DNA of 36,475 nt, taken from the NCBI GenBank assembly GCA_034698045.1, contig JAQGAU010000169.1:1-36475 (forward strand), written 5' to 3'. The notes beneath the pieces were generated by a model, which saw nothing but the letters and a program-made list of their open reading frames with translations, searched no databases and was not told where the DNA came from. Below are positions 10,737 through 22,637 of the stretch, piece after piece. Each line of letters starts with the position of its first letter. The stretch's first letter is position 1. The position numbers were made by a program, and so were the translations under genes. The DNA comes from Paramacrobiotus richtersi. Lineage: Eukaryota > Tardigrada > Eutardigrada > Parachela > Macrobiotidae.

Positions 10737-11171
10737 ATTGTGGGGGCTTGCTGATCTAATCAAAAATACACCAAAATCTGGGAAAAGTCGAAATTAATGC
10801 AACAAGTGGCTCAAGAGTCAAGAGCAGCTTGAAAACTGCATTAATAATTTTTCCTGCCTCTGCTTGCACAGGCGACGTGGCGAGGCTTATTGTTAGGGGG
10901 TGACAGGTTAACCTTTGATGTCTGATATTCTCACAGCTGGCGCTTCTTGCTTCCGCCTTGGTATGCGATGTTGCAAGTTGAACAGACACACTACAAGTAC
11001 AGCCGAATAACTTGGAGGCACAACTATCAAAATCGTCACACTTGTGATTTTTCTGATCGTTAGTTCATAATAGCGTGATCGTTTTATGTTGATATAATTG
11101 TTAATTCACGATCGATCTGTTGGATTTCCAACAAAGGATCGTTGTTGAAGATTGTGATCGGTGCAGGTGCG
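10737..11171. promoter_or_regulatory. Divergent promoter region between F-box copy 2 and HDDC2 copy A
   Basis: This 435-base spacer separates two divergent start codons. The left side (about 10862-10898) retains AATAAGCCTCGCCACGTCGC on the minus strand, shared with the upstream regions of the other F-box genes, but the ETS-type CACTTCCGG found there is not seen. From about 10945 rightwards it is homologous to the 5' flank of HDDC2 copy B (about 20252-20480), for example TGCGATGTT, CAGCCGAATAA, CTTGTGATTTTTCT and ACGATCGATCTGTTGG. Confidence 0.45.
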
Positions 11172-13389
11172 ATGGCTGGTTCGGACGCGAGTATTGTGGA
11201 TTTTTTGCTGATCGCAGGAACCTCAAAGTATCCTTGTATTCGTTCGGTATGTCTGCAGCGTTTTATCGCTGGCATATGGTTGATAGCGGGAGAAGCGAAC
11301 CGGATGGAGACTGCGGAACATCCCCGAGCCGGAGAGCATCAGCGACCACATGTATCGCATGGCGCTCTGCTCCACGCTCATACAGGATCCCGTTCTAAGG
11401 CGTTCTTGACAAAAATAGGTACGGATTTCCGATTTCCTTTCACTTTCGAAACGCATAGTCCGTTTTATTTACTGGAAAATTCAGAGTTAAATTACTGTTT
11501 TAATTGAACTTTATTCCCCTTAAATCTAATTTCTCCATTATTGATTACAATTATTATTATAATATTATTATTTGTAAGTTTTATGGTATTAATTTTGATG
11601 AATAATGAATTTACGTGGGCCTTGGTTTGCGTTTTCTGTCGGTGTGTACTAAATTAATTTATATCTAGTTGATTTTTCTCAAGAATATGCGTTTTCGTAT
11701 GATTTTACAGTGTATGAATTTGTTGTAATATTTTTCCTGGTTCATCGTGAAATAAATTGTAAAGTTCTCTGCTGCTGAAACAATAGGTGCATCAAGATGT
11801 CGTTGGTTCATGATATTAGCGAGGCGCTCGTGGGCGATATTACTCCGCACTGCGGGATCTCCGTGGAAGACAAACACCAACGGGAAAAGGTATTTCCAGA
11901 GCTACTCGAAATCGTGTTTCCTATCTGACCCGTTCGCTTTTTTTCTGGCGCTTTTTTTTGTTATCGAATGTTTGATCGTATTGCATACAAATAAAACAAT
12001 ATAATATTATTACTAATAATAATATTAATATTAAAACTATATAATATTAGTATATAAATTTTAAAAAAATAAAAATAAATGAATAAGTCACTAACTATTT
12101 GCGTGCCAATAAAAGCTACAAAAAAATGAAACGAAATTTTCTCGAGCAGATGGTTTTCTATTTGGGCATTGCTTTGCAAGTTTCACGTGCAATATGGTTG
12201 TAGGAAGCTATGGAGACCATGTGCTCGAAACTGTCGCCCAATATTGCCACGGAAATCATGCAGCTGTACGTGGTATGTGCTCTCCACAACACAAGTGTTT
12301 TGACATTCTTCTGACCATTTTTTCCGGTCGAATTTATTGTTGTCAGATGGCTGAACGGGGAAAGCTAAACAAATTAAAACAAATGAAAAATAAATCTAGA
12401 AATTAAAGAGAAAAATAACTGAAAATAAAAATGATTAATTTGGAAATAAACTAAAAAAATAGGAAATCGGGAAAATTAAACTAATAATGTACATAAAAAA
12501 TTATAAATCTGGAAAGTGAAATAAAAAGATCAGTAATGAAAATAAGTCTACATGAAAATACAAATTTAGTGGTTGAATAAATTATAAATATACTAATTTG
12601 GAGAGGAAAAATTGGAAAATATTTTGGTAGATTGAAAAAATAAATTCAAAATATTCGATAAATGTACAAATAACCGGTTATTGTGTAGCGGACTTGTGTG
12701 TAGGATTACGAAGAGCAGCGGAGTCCCGAAGCGCAGACGGTGAAGGATTTGGATCGGTTCGAGATGGTGCTGCAGGCGTACGAGTACGAAGATCACCAGC
12801 GCCGCCCGGACAATCCCAAATATTTGCAAGATTTTTTCCAGAGTGTCCAAGGTATTTCAAAACAGCTAAGAATTACCGTATCAACTGCATCATATCATTT
12901 TTGAAAAAACATTCCGTAAAAATATATTGCATGATAATCAACTTCTTTGACAATACGGTCAAGATTTTTACAAATTAAAATGTTGGTGTAAAAAAACCAA
13001 AAGATCGCAAAAATAAACGACGACGGCTGTTTGAGCTGGTGAAATGTGACGCAGGTAAATTAGTGATTACAATTTACCGGTGAATTTCATTTCCAGATAT
13101 TCTGCTTTATATTTCATGTACTGTTTTCTTATTTCGTTTTTTTTTTATTTAGGCTTTCTTATTAATTGTAATTTTATAATTGTTTGAGGTTTATGTTCTT
13201 AGCTCTTCTTGTATTTTATGTCTAAATTTCATATTTATTTTATATTGAACGTTACATATATTTATTCGGTTATATTATTCAGGTAAAATCCGGAATACAG
13301 AAATTCAAAACTGGATGAGCGAGCTGGAACAACGGCGTGCGAAACTACACGATGGCAATGCGACAAATACGACGGAAAACCCGAGCTGA
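11172..13389 (+). pseudogene. HDDC2: HDDC2-like 5'-deoxynucleotidase, copy A, frameshifted
   Basis: Six exons match copy B: 11172-11227, 11287-11418, 11787-11889, 12204-12272, 12704-12851 and 13283-13389. Exons 3-6 and every splice signal are preserved, and they still encode [14 protein letters not shown] and [13 protein letters not shown]. Two indels break the start. Exon 1 lacks one base near 11219 (GGAACCTC against GGAAACCTC in B). Exon 2 has a 10-base insertion near 11394 (AAGGCGTTCT). From the exon 1 frame the product reaches a TAA at the insertion; from the exon 2 frame it reaches TGA at 11407. The two indels sum to +9, so frame is restored only after the stop. A product starting at the ATG inside exon 3 would lack the first metal-ligand histidine. 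It is most likely a recent pseudogene; an assembly error is the alternative. Confidence 0.8.
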
Positions 13390-14352
13390 TTGTTTCGTTA
13401 AGCTGAACCGGTATTTGCATGGAGCTGCGACCGGAGCGAACCGACACCCTTCGAAATGCGCCGGTTTTCCTGCGCAGGAAATTGACGGTTATGATATGTC
13501 CGAGTGGCTTTTTTGTCCGCGCCGATGATGTCAAAATGATGTAATCTTACGCGGATTTTTCACAGTTTTGTTTCGGGAAAAAATTAGCCAAAATCAATGG
13601 TGAAATAATTAATTACAAATAATTGGACAAATCAAAATGGTGAATCTGTTATGAGAAATGATGTCCAGTGTTAAGTGCTGAAGAACAATGTCAAGAGCCT
13701 CAGGGGGAGGTGTTCAACAACGTCATGCAATAAAAAACGCGAAAATTAGTTTCGCTCTTCGATCAGAGAATGAACGAAATTGGCAGATTCCCCGCGGACA
13801 CAGACTAGTCGATCAAGTGATTATGTAAATTGAATCACTGTCACCTGGTAGACTGGGACGAAAATATTACAAATCGGTTATTTATCTCTTTTCGTGATTG
13901 ATTTTGGCAGAATTTACCGGATTGTCAGATTGCATGATGATTCGGTGTGATTGTGTCGTGGAGCGCATTTCGAACAAAAGCATATAAAATAAATTTAATA
14001 AAAACTCGTTTTACTGCATCGAATATCTGATAAAAATTTTTACCGAAAATCACAAACGACTGGCCATCGAAAAAAGGATCAGAATCGTGCAGAACAGTCC
14101 AGGAATAAAAAGACTAAAACACACAGTTCCCGAGTAAAACGATGACGGACTGTACATAAAATGAGCAAATAAAAACCGGTCATAGAAAAACTGGGCAAAA
14201 CATCGACTTGTGCGATCAAATGTCAAATAATCATTTCAATGAACAAAACACGTCAGCCAAGGTAAAACCTGTTAACCCGGCAGTCCGTCACTAAGGAAGT
14301 ACAGGAATGCGTGGACGGACGCCATATGAATCGTCGACAGCCAGGGTGAGAA
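13390..14352. other. 3' flank of HDDC2 copy A, then spacer
   Basis: From 13390 to about 13912 the sequence is homologous to 22638-23187 downstream of HDDC2 copy B; shared strings include GCGGACACAGACTAGTCGAT, AACAACGTCA and ATATTACAAATCG. This marks the right edge of the duplicated block. From about 13912 to 14352 I see only AT-rich sequence with no recognisable exon. Confidence 0.65.
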
Positions 14353-14510
14353 TCAGTACTGGCAGATGATGTAGCAGGCGTGGACGATTCCCGGGATAAA
14401 TCCCAAGATTGTCAGGAGGATGTTGATGGCCAGATCCTTGTTGCAGCCGCGCTCCGGGAAAAACACCGAGCGGGAAAAAAGGAACATCGAAAAGGCAACA
14501 GTTGAAGGTA
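14353..14510 (-). pseudogene. PMP3/UPF0057 proteolipid copy 1, frameshifted N-half
   Basis: PMP3-type proteins are about 50-60 aa peptides with two membrane helices that affect membrane potential and stress tolerance in fungi and plants. The C-terminal half is excellent: GCNKDLAINILLTILGFIPG then IVHACYIICQY and a TGA at 14353-14355. The N-terminal half has one extra base near 14456-14460 (TTTTTCCCGGAG against TTTTTCTGGAG in copy 2), so PLGVF and the ERGCNKD part lie in different frames. As it stands it is interrupted. It might instead be a 3' exon spliced to an upstream N-half such as the one in copy 2. Confidence 0.65.
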
Positions 14511-14516
14511 TGAGAA

Positions 14517-14652
14517 TCAGTAGAGGCAGATGATGTAACAGGGGGGGGGACAATTCACGGGATAAATCCGACCATGCCCAAGACAATACATCCTTGTTGC
14601 AGCCGCACTCCAGAAAAACACCCAACGAGGGCAAAATGAAAGCAAGGAACAC
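14517..14652 (-). pseudogene. PMP3/UPF0057 proteolipid copy 2, decayed C-half
   Basis: The N-half reads FLAFILPSLGVFLECGCNKD, a good first helix and loop of the family. After that the match survives only across frame changes: VGFIP, a stop in place of the next glycine codon, a G-run at about 14541-14549 on the plus strand, and a final CYIIC-LY-stop. A GT follows the GCNKD codons directly, so this half could act as a 5' exon joined to another copy, but that is speculative. Confidence 0.6.
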
Positions 14653-14681
14653 GAAAAAAAGAACAGGAGAAAACGGGATAA

Positions 14682-14777
14682 TCAGTACTGGCAGATGATG
14701 TAGCAGGCGTGGACGATTCCCGGGATAAATCCCAAGATTGTCAGGGGATTATTGAGGGCCAGATCCGACGCTGACAT
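14682..14777 (-). pseudogene. PMP3/UPF0057 proteolipid copy 3, C-half only, overlapping the RBR gene end
   Basis: A frame from an ATG at 14777 encodes 31 aa: MSASDLALNNPLTILGFIPG then IVHACYIICQY, and a stop. From 14682 to about 14742 it is nearly identical to copy 1, so the duplication is recent. The first helix and the GCNKD loop are absent. Its upstream part lies inside the last exon of the RBR gene, whose TAA (14749-14751) is provided by this fragment in another frame. Confidence 0.65.
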
Positions 14778-17700
14778 CGTCCGGCCGGGCGGCGCAGGAG
14801 CAGTGGCCGGTGTCGGACGGGATGTTGGCCAGGCAGGTACCGCACAACTTTTCGCCATACTCGGCACCCACTTCTTCCTTCTTGGTCTCATCGGCCACCG
14901 CCCAATCCCCCAGAATCTCCTTCTCTGGTTCTACAATGGACAAGACAATTTCATTAAATAATTTCACTACGATTACCCGCGTATCATAATCCATAAACAT
15001 CAATCTTATGTTTTTCGCTAAGCCGGTTTGAACGTAGCTGCGCCCTGCTGGTACGAATGGGCTGCCCAACCGAGCACACTGGGCCTTGTTATCTCGAGAA
15101 AACAGTAAAACATTGTAATTTCTGTAACCGATTTAATTTTTGAAAAAAGTAGCCAGTAATTCAACATTCAAAGTCGATAATTATAGAAAAGTAACAATGA
15201 ATATTGCAAAATAATAAAGCATTTTGTTAAAAAATCAAAAAATACAATTTCAGTTAAAAAAAGTTAACAAAAAATATAGTGAATAATTACGTGGAAAAAA
15301 TATAAAAAAATCTGTTACACAATCAAGGAACAATACGATGAATATTCAAAAAACTTTTAAAAAAAATAAGAAACAATAAATGAATATGGAAAAAAATTAA
15401 CAAAATAATACGAATGGTTCCGAATATGGTCTGCCGAACGACAGTCTACACTGTCCTTTGTAAAGAGCTTCTTACCATCCGTGAAGCAAGGCGTGTCGGG
15501 ATGGGGGGCATTCTTACACGCGGACCAGAATGGATGATCACAGGTGCGACACTGCACCTTCCGCGGCATACCCGGCTCCATGTCCATCGGCATGCCGCAC
15601 TCCTTACGCGGACACCACACATACGACTCATTCGCCGTCAGATCACAGTAGCGTCGGAACACGTCACGGTCCACCAGCGTACGCAACTGAAAATCGACCA
15701 CAATTCAAGTTATATTTCAAATACACACAGTACTAAAACATAACAACAATGTCAATTAATTTAAAAAAAACTGAACAACAACTCACATCACCAAATCAAA
15801 TTATAGTTCAAATACATATAGTACTAAAATATAATAATAATTCAAGAATAATTAATAACCATTCGAAGAAAAGTACCAATAAAATAAAGAGATAAATTAT
15901 ACTAATTTATTTCGCATCTTTGATCACAAGATGAAAAGTATCACTTACCAATGCCTCCTCCACTGCAGTCTTGCAATGCTTAAACGGGCACGTAAACTCC
16001 ATCACCGCCTCCTTGATCTTGATGCTCAAATCCTCTCCGACACAAGCGCGACAAAAATAATGCCCACACTCGTTAAAGATCACAGCCGCCATCGCCGGCC
16101 GATGACCAGAGCACATCTCGCAGACAAACGCGCGACCAACATCCAACCCGACACTCTGGCAGGCGTCCACCTTGACGGCATGATCGCGGAACAGCGGGAC
16201 CATGGTGCGGGGCTCGGGGATAACGATGAGATGGCTGGCGGGTATGGCGAGCCGATCCGCCGGGATGTCCGGCGCCACGTAGAACAAGCGGCGACGGTCC
16301 AGGATGTCCAGCGTCTTCACTGCCATCTTCTCCAGCCATTCCACCGTCTTCACCACCGAATACTCCTGATCGACGTATTGGCGCTGAAGATCCATGGTCA
16401 ACAGCTTAAACTGCAAATGAATTTGTTCGTCACAAGATAATTCACAATTTTTAACAATATACTTGTAATCAGAAACAACAAATTCCAAAATATAACAAAA
16501 TAAATGTCTGAAACATATCAACCAGAAAACAAAAATTATATAAAAAAATTTCACAAATTTTTTCAAGAATCTCGTAGCATCTTAACAAGAATAAAACTCG
16601 TGAAAACATTTCAAAAGAAATGTAAGAAAAAATAGAGAAAATCATTCAAAAAACAAAAACCAAGAAAAATATTGCGCAATATAGCAGTAACTTAGGGACT
16701 TTACGGCTGAACGAGGGGAAGCTTACATGGTCCTTCGGCAACCACAAGCAGCTCAGCTCAAAATTCGCGGGCCAGGAGTCCGGCTGGGGGAAGACCACAC
16801 GCACGTCAATGGGCGGGAACCCATGAAACTCCTCCCCATACTCCTCCTGCTTATACCCGTTCTCCGTCGCCTCTACCGTGAGCAGCTTGAAGAAGTTGGC
16901 CACGTCATTGGGAGCTTTACGGTTGAGGACGGGCAGGATACACAACGAAAAGGCCACCGGCACGGGTTGCTGGCTGATGGACTTGGTGGACACCTTCAAG
17001 CCCCACCCGTTGTCCTCGTCGCCGTACGCCTTGGCTAGCTTCTCCATCTCTTTGGTGCGATGCTCCAGGATGATGGAGGAGACTTTGGTGACGCGGCCCG
17101 GGGCACCCTCGCTAACCGGGTCGTCGGTGGTCGGCAGGCCCGGGGTGGACGGGGCATTCTTCTTACGGGGCTTCGGTGTGGGCGGGGGGGAAGCTGCAAG
17201 CGCAAGATCCGGTGATTGTCCGTGAGTAATCAGTAAAACAATAATAGTCAACGTACCGATACTCGGCTCTTTCTGGTCGTCGGGCACGTCCATTTCATCT
17301 AGCACCTTTCCTCGGATGGGCACCACCATTCTTCGTCGGGCACGAGTCGTCTCGCTAACTGAATAAAAAATTCTCTTAGAAAAATAAGAAAACGGAATAT
17401 GTTAAAATTATTATTGCATATGATTATTATTAGTTTACCCTCTCAGTGACAACGCTAGCGCACAGATTACTACATGTTTCGAAACACTAATTATTATTTT
17501 ACCCAAGAGATTCACTGTTTTTCATCATGTTATTATTATCATTATTTTTTGAAAATTATTTGTTAAATATGCACGTCTTTAGTTAATAATATTATGTTAT
17601 GTGTGTACGTATTGATTTGTTAAATATGTACGGCTAAAACTACATTTTGTTAGATATGTTCAAGCTTATACCATAGGGAGAACTTTTTTTACCTGGTTCA

Positions 17701-18560
17701 GGAAGAGCTGGAACGGGCGAAGCCGGGGACATGGCCAGGCCGGCCGGGGACTGCTGCAGCTCAACCGGGATGGAATGCGAACGCTCGTTCTTCTGGGCAT
17801 CGTGATCGCCGGCCGACTCCGCGTCAATGTAGCGCAGACTGTTGGAAAGTCCGTTGGTGTCCGTGCTCTACAATAATTACATTATTAACTGCAGCACTAA
17901 TTATACTTATAATCAGCTGAATAACTGTATGATTAATTATATTAGTAATAATCGGCTTTTTAGTTAGACGAATACTTTTTTTACATTAGATTAATAGTTC
18001 TTTTTTAATTATTCGGATAATTTCCCTATTAATTTAGTTTATTAATTATCTTCATAGTTTTTTATTGATATTATTGCACTACCGATAACATTCACCATTA
18101 TGTTGATAATTAATAATTGTGAGGGAAATGGCACAAATTACACCAAAAAGCGAAATTGAAAAAAAGAACAAAAAAGAAATGTCAAAAACGATGCACATTG
18201 CACAATGTTTCAGCAAAAATGAGAAAAAAGCGTAAAAATTAGTGATAAAAACAAATGGGAAACAATGTCTGAAAATGACAGAGAAAATAAAATCAAAATT
18301 AAAAAACGACACAAAAGGAAATGTCGTAATAAAAAAAACTAAAAAACAAAATAAAAAGAATAAAAAATATCCAATTTCCCCCTGAAGACATGCCCACTCA
18401 CCAGCATGGCCTCCTGGACGGCCTGGCTGTCCCCGTTGGTGTCCACGTGCTTGACCGACGGCTCCTCGCTGGCCGCCACGATGCCCGCAGCGGCACCGTT
18501 CGGTGTTTTGCGCTTGTGCGCATCGAAACTGTCCTGGTGCTTGGACGAATTCCCACCCAT
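14749..18560 (-). CDS. RNF14-like RING-IBR ubiquitin ligase, C-terminally truncated
   Basis: Exons on the minus strand: 18560-18402, 17867-17693, 17358-17257, 17193-16727, 16410-15949, 15686-15476 and 14930-14749; GT-AG throughout, phases consistent, 585 aa. The protein starts MGGNSSK, an N-myristoylation-type signal, followed by a polar, low-complexity region to about residue 200. An RWD-like segment (about residues 230-330) contains VRVVFPQPDSWPANFELSCL then WLPKDH. RING1 (about 398-445) has CEMC, ECGHYFCRAC and CPFKHC. The IBR (about 480-520) has WCPRKEC, QCRTC and FWSACKNAPHPDTPC, where the usual FCxxC has Trp for the first Cys. RING2 only begins (KLCGTCLANIPSDTGHCSC), then the frame runs into PMP3-like sequence and stops. 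RBR enzymes need the RING2 cysteine for thioester transfer, so activity is doubtful. Confidence 0.78.
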
Positions 18561-20480
18561 TCTCGCCTACAATTATCACACTAATAAAATCTCTCAATAA
18601 AACAATCGAAATAGTAATCACAAAATTAACAGGCATCTCTGCGAGGGAAATTCGGGAATATGTTCACCGATTCGCGAACACTATCGGCGCGCCGATCACA
18701 TAAATAACGGTATTAATAAAATGCAACCGGATGCGGCAATGTTGCCAATTATCGTTATCCAGGCTCGTCGGCATCTCACAAACTACACCCGAGAGTACAG
18801 AAGCCGATATGCTCGGCAAACCAAATTCTGATCATCGTTTACGTACTCAATTCCACACATTTCCCTCTATTATTTGACCAAGCTTTCCACATTTTCCAAA
18901 AGCAAAATAATTGTAAAAAAATTAAAATAACACGAGTATAAGTTTATTTTAAAGTTTGAATAACGAAACAAATGTGTGTGCTAAATTCGCAAACAACAAT
19001 TTCGTACAAAAATAACTGTAATTTTTTTTAGTAAAACGTGAATTTTGGTACTTAATCGTTAACGCTATCCTGATTTAAAAACAGGCAAATTCTGCATCTT
19101 CCCGATTCTTCCGCAATCACAATTCTGCCGATTTTCATTAATTTTTCAGAATTATCCGGTAAATAATTCGAAATGTATTTTTCGTGTAATTTGTATACCG
19201 TATCGAAACAATTCATCATTGTTTTTCAATTTTCGTTTTCTGTTATGGATTATAATTTATATTAATTTCATTCTATACAACCGTTTATGTCAAACTATCA
19301 AAACCGCGCATGGAAGATTTACGGCTAACAGCAGAGGCCATTGTCGCCGATCGGATTAGAATCATCAGATAAACAAAGGCCAATGGTCCACCATGGAGCC
19401 AGCATGCAAAATTGCTCCTCTGGGACCAACATGACAAGACCGCTCATTCACAGCTTCGTTTTCATTACAAAGAGCACGCAATAATATGTAATTTCCTCAT
19501 TCTATATCCAGAAATTACAGCAGAATCAAAAAGCTGGAGTGAAGGAAATTAAAATCTCGAGCGAAAATATCCGAAAATTACAATCACAATTACCAACTTC
19601 CTCCTCGCTTGCTCATTTGCTGCACCACTCGCCTACATCGCTCATGATGTACAGTTGAATATTGTTATTGTTGTTCTACTGCTTAATACTACCAAAAACA
19701 ACAGGATAAGGAATAACGCAGGAGACCCTTTTGCATCGAATAATCGAAAACGGAAAAGAAGCAGATCACAGAAAACTAAATGATTGCATCCCTGTTCCGC
19801 GCACCCGACAGTAAACTACCTATACGGGGATTTCTTCAGCAAGCGTGAATTTAGTGGAAACATCAACACAACAACGGATTTTCCGACCTTCGAGAGCCTT
19901 CAACAGAACTAGTCCGAGACCTACCTGAGTAAGAGATTCTGAAATATCCGAAATCAGATCAAGGAACTATTCAATCCAAGGATACACTCAAAGAGAGTCC
20001 CAAGGGGCCAAGCCTCTAAATTTACGTACATGCAGGTGGCAACTTCGAAATCTAAACTCTGTGGAAAGTGCCAGACGGCCAGCCAGAAATTATTGTCAGA
20101 ATTGCCAAAATTGCCAGAATTCATTGTCAGAACCAAAGCTTGGCGTGGCGTTGCTATCCCTCAGTGATGTGGGGCGTGAAGCCAGCCAAGCCGGCAAGAG
20201 CAGCTGCCGGCTCTGCCATCTAGGCGGTTGCACCGATATCACAAGTTATGTCTGCTTCCGCCCCGGAATGCGATGTTCCAAGCACAGCCGAATAATTTTG
20301 CAAGACAAAAATTTGTCCGACTTGTCACTTGTGATTTTTCTCATCGTTCATCTGAAATCTGTAACCACAGTTCATCAGCGGAAGAGTTTTATTTTGAGAT
20401 AATTCATAATCCACGATCGATCTGTTGGGATTTTCAGCTAAGGACCCCTGTTTTTGGACATTCTCATCGGTGCAGGTGCG
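18561..20480. other. Intergenic stretch upstream of HDDC2 copy B
   Basis: From 18561 to about 20250 this is AT-rich sequence without a recognisable exon on either strand. A small cluster of near-repeats of CAGAATTGCC and AAAATTGCC lies at about 20095-20130. From about 20252 onward the sequence is homologous to the 5' flank of HDDC2 copy A and includes ACGATCGATCTGTTGG just before exon 1; this marks the left edge of the duplicated block. Confidence 0.55.
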
Positions 20481-22637
20481 ATGGCTGGTTCGGACGCGAG
20501 TATTGTGGATTTTTTGCTGATCGCAGGAAACCTCAAGGTACCCGTATACGGTATACAGTTTGGTAAACAGGGAAAATCGTATCGCGGGCATATGGTTGGC
20601 AGCGGGAGAAACGAACCGGATGGAGACTGCGGAACATCCCAGAGCCAGAGAGTATCAGCGACCACATGTACCGCATGGCGCTGTGCTCCATGCTCATACA
20701 GGATCCCGTTCTTGACAAAAACAGGTACGGATTTCCGATTTCCTTTCACTTTCGAAACCCTCAAACCCATAGTCCGTTTTATTTACTGGAAAATTTATAT
20801 TTAAATTATTGTTTTAATTGAATTTTATCCCCCTTAAATATGATTTCTCCATTACTGATTACAATTATTATTATTAATTGTTTTAACTTTTATGGTATTA
20901 ATTTTGATAAATAATGAATTTACGTGGACCTTGGTTTGCATTTTCTGTAGGTGCGCACTTTCTGATTGTAGTAAATTAATGTATATCTAGTTGATTTTTC
21001 TCAAGAATATGCGTTTTAGTATGCTTTTACAGTGTTGAATTTGTTCCAATATTTTTGCTGGTTTATCCTGGAATATTGTAAAATTCTCTGCTGAAACAAC
21101 AGGTGCATCAAGATGTCGCTGGTGCACGATATGTGCGAGGCGCTCGTGGGCGATATTACTCCGCACTGCGGGATCTCCGTGGAAGACAAACACCAACGGG
21201 AAAAGGTATTTCCACTCGAAACCGTGGTTCTTATCTCATCAGTTCCCTTCATTGGGCTTCTTTTTCTTGTCGAATGATTTTATCATATTTCATACAAATA
21301 CAACATTATATTACATATTTAAATTTTAAAATAAATAAACAAAAATAAATAAGTAACTAAAATATTTGCGTGCCAATAAAAGCTTCAAAAAATGTAACGA
21401 AATTTTCTCAAGCAGATGGTTTTCTATTAATTTTGAGCATTGCTTTCCAAGTTTCACGTGTAATATGGTTGTAGGAAGCTATGGAGACCATGTGTTCCAA
21501 ATTGTCGCCCAATATTGCCACGGAAATCATGCAGCTGTACGTGGTATGTGCTCTCCAACATGCGAGTGTTTTGCCGTTCTTCTGACCAATTTTTACGGTC
21601 GGTTTCCTTCTTCCCAAGTGGCTGAACGGGAAAAAATTAAATAAATTAAAACAAAAGTGCAAAACAAGAAATGAATCTGGAATATAACAAGAAACAAAAA
21701 CAGGGACTATATATAATAATTATTAATCTGGCAAGTAAAAGAAAAAAATATCTGGAAAATGAAACTAATATTGTACGTAAAAAATTATAAAAACTTCAGT
21801 AATAAGTAAAAAGAAAAATAGAAATTAAGTGCTCCTGGAAATTATTATGATTTGGAGAGAAAAAATTGCAGAATATTTTAGGAAATTATAAAAATAAATC
21901 AAAAATATTTGATGGATGTACAAATGATCAGTGTAGCGGACTTTTGTGTAGGATTACGAAGAGCAGCAGAGTGCGGAAGCGCAGACGGTGAAGGATTTGG
22001 ATCGGTTCGAGATGGTGCTGCAGGCGTACGAGTACGAAGATCACCAGCGCCGCCCGGACAATCCCAAATATTTGCAAGATTTTTTCCAGAGTGTCCAAGG
22101 TATTTCAAACCGCTAACAATTGCAGTATCAAAGTGCATGGTTATCATTTTTGAAAAAATATTCTGTAAAAATATATCGCATAATAATCAACTTCTTTGAC
22201 AATACGGTCAAGATTTTTACAAATTAAAATGTTGGAAAAAAACTAAAAGATCGCAAAAATAAACGGCGACGGCTGTTTGAGCTGGTGAAATGTGGCGAAG
22301 AAAAATTAGTGATTATAAGTTACCGATGAATTTCATTTACAGGTATTCTGCTTTATATTTTTGCTCTATTTTTTTATTTCATGTTTTTATTTTTTATTTT
22401 AGACTTTTTTTATTAATTCTATATTGTTTTAGATTTTATGTTCTTGATTTTTTTTGTGTATTTTATGTCCTAATTCCATACTTCTATTTATGTTATATTC
22501 ACGTTACATATATTCGGTTATATTATTCAGGTAAAATCCGCAATACAGAAATTCAGAGCTGGATGAGCGAGCTGGAACAACGCCGTGCGAAACTACACGA
22601 TGGCAATGCGACAAATACGACGGGAAAACCGAGCTAA
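20481..22637 (+). CDS. HDDC2: HDDC2-like 5'-deoxynucleotidase, copy B (intact)
   Basis: HD-domain metal-dependent phosphohydrolase; the family (HDDC2, bacterial YfbR) removes phosphate from deoxynucleoside 5'-monophosphates. Exons 20481-20537, 20603-20724, 21103-21205, 21475-21543, 21952-22099 and 22531-22637, all GT-AG with matching phases, encode 201 aa (human 204). Visible features are [20 protein letters not shown] with metal-ligand His at residue 40, [14 protein letters not shown] with His68-Asp69, DLDRFEM with Asp132 and Asp134, and [13 protein letters not shown]. The C terminus reads [20 protein letters not shown]. The start at 20481 fits the short human N terminus. A frameshifted copy lies at 11172-13389 and a fragment at 8163. 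Confidence 0.92.

Noticed and set aside
20061..20402. Plus-strand frame with repeated Asn-Cys-Gln
   Set aside because: It arises from a short AT-rich near-repeat of CAGAATTGCC and has no exon features; it lies in the spacer before HDDC2 B.
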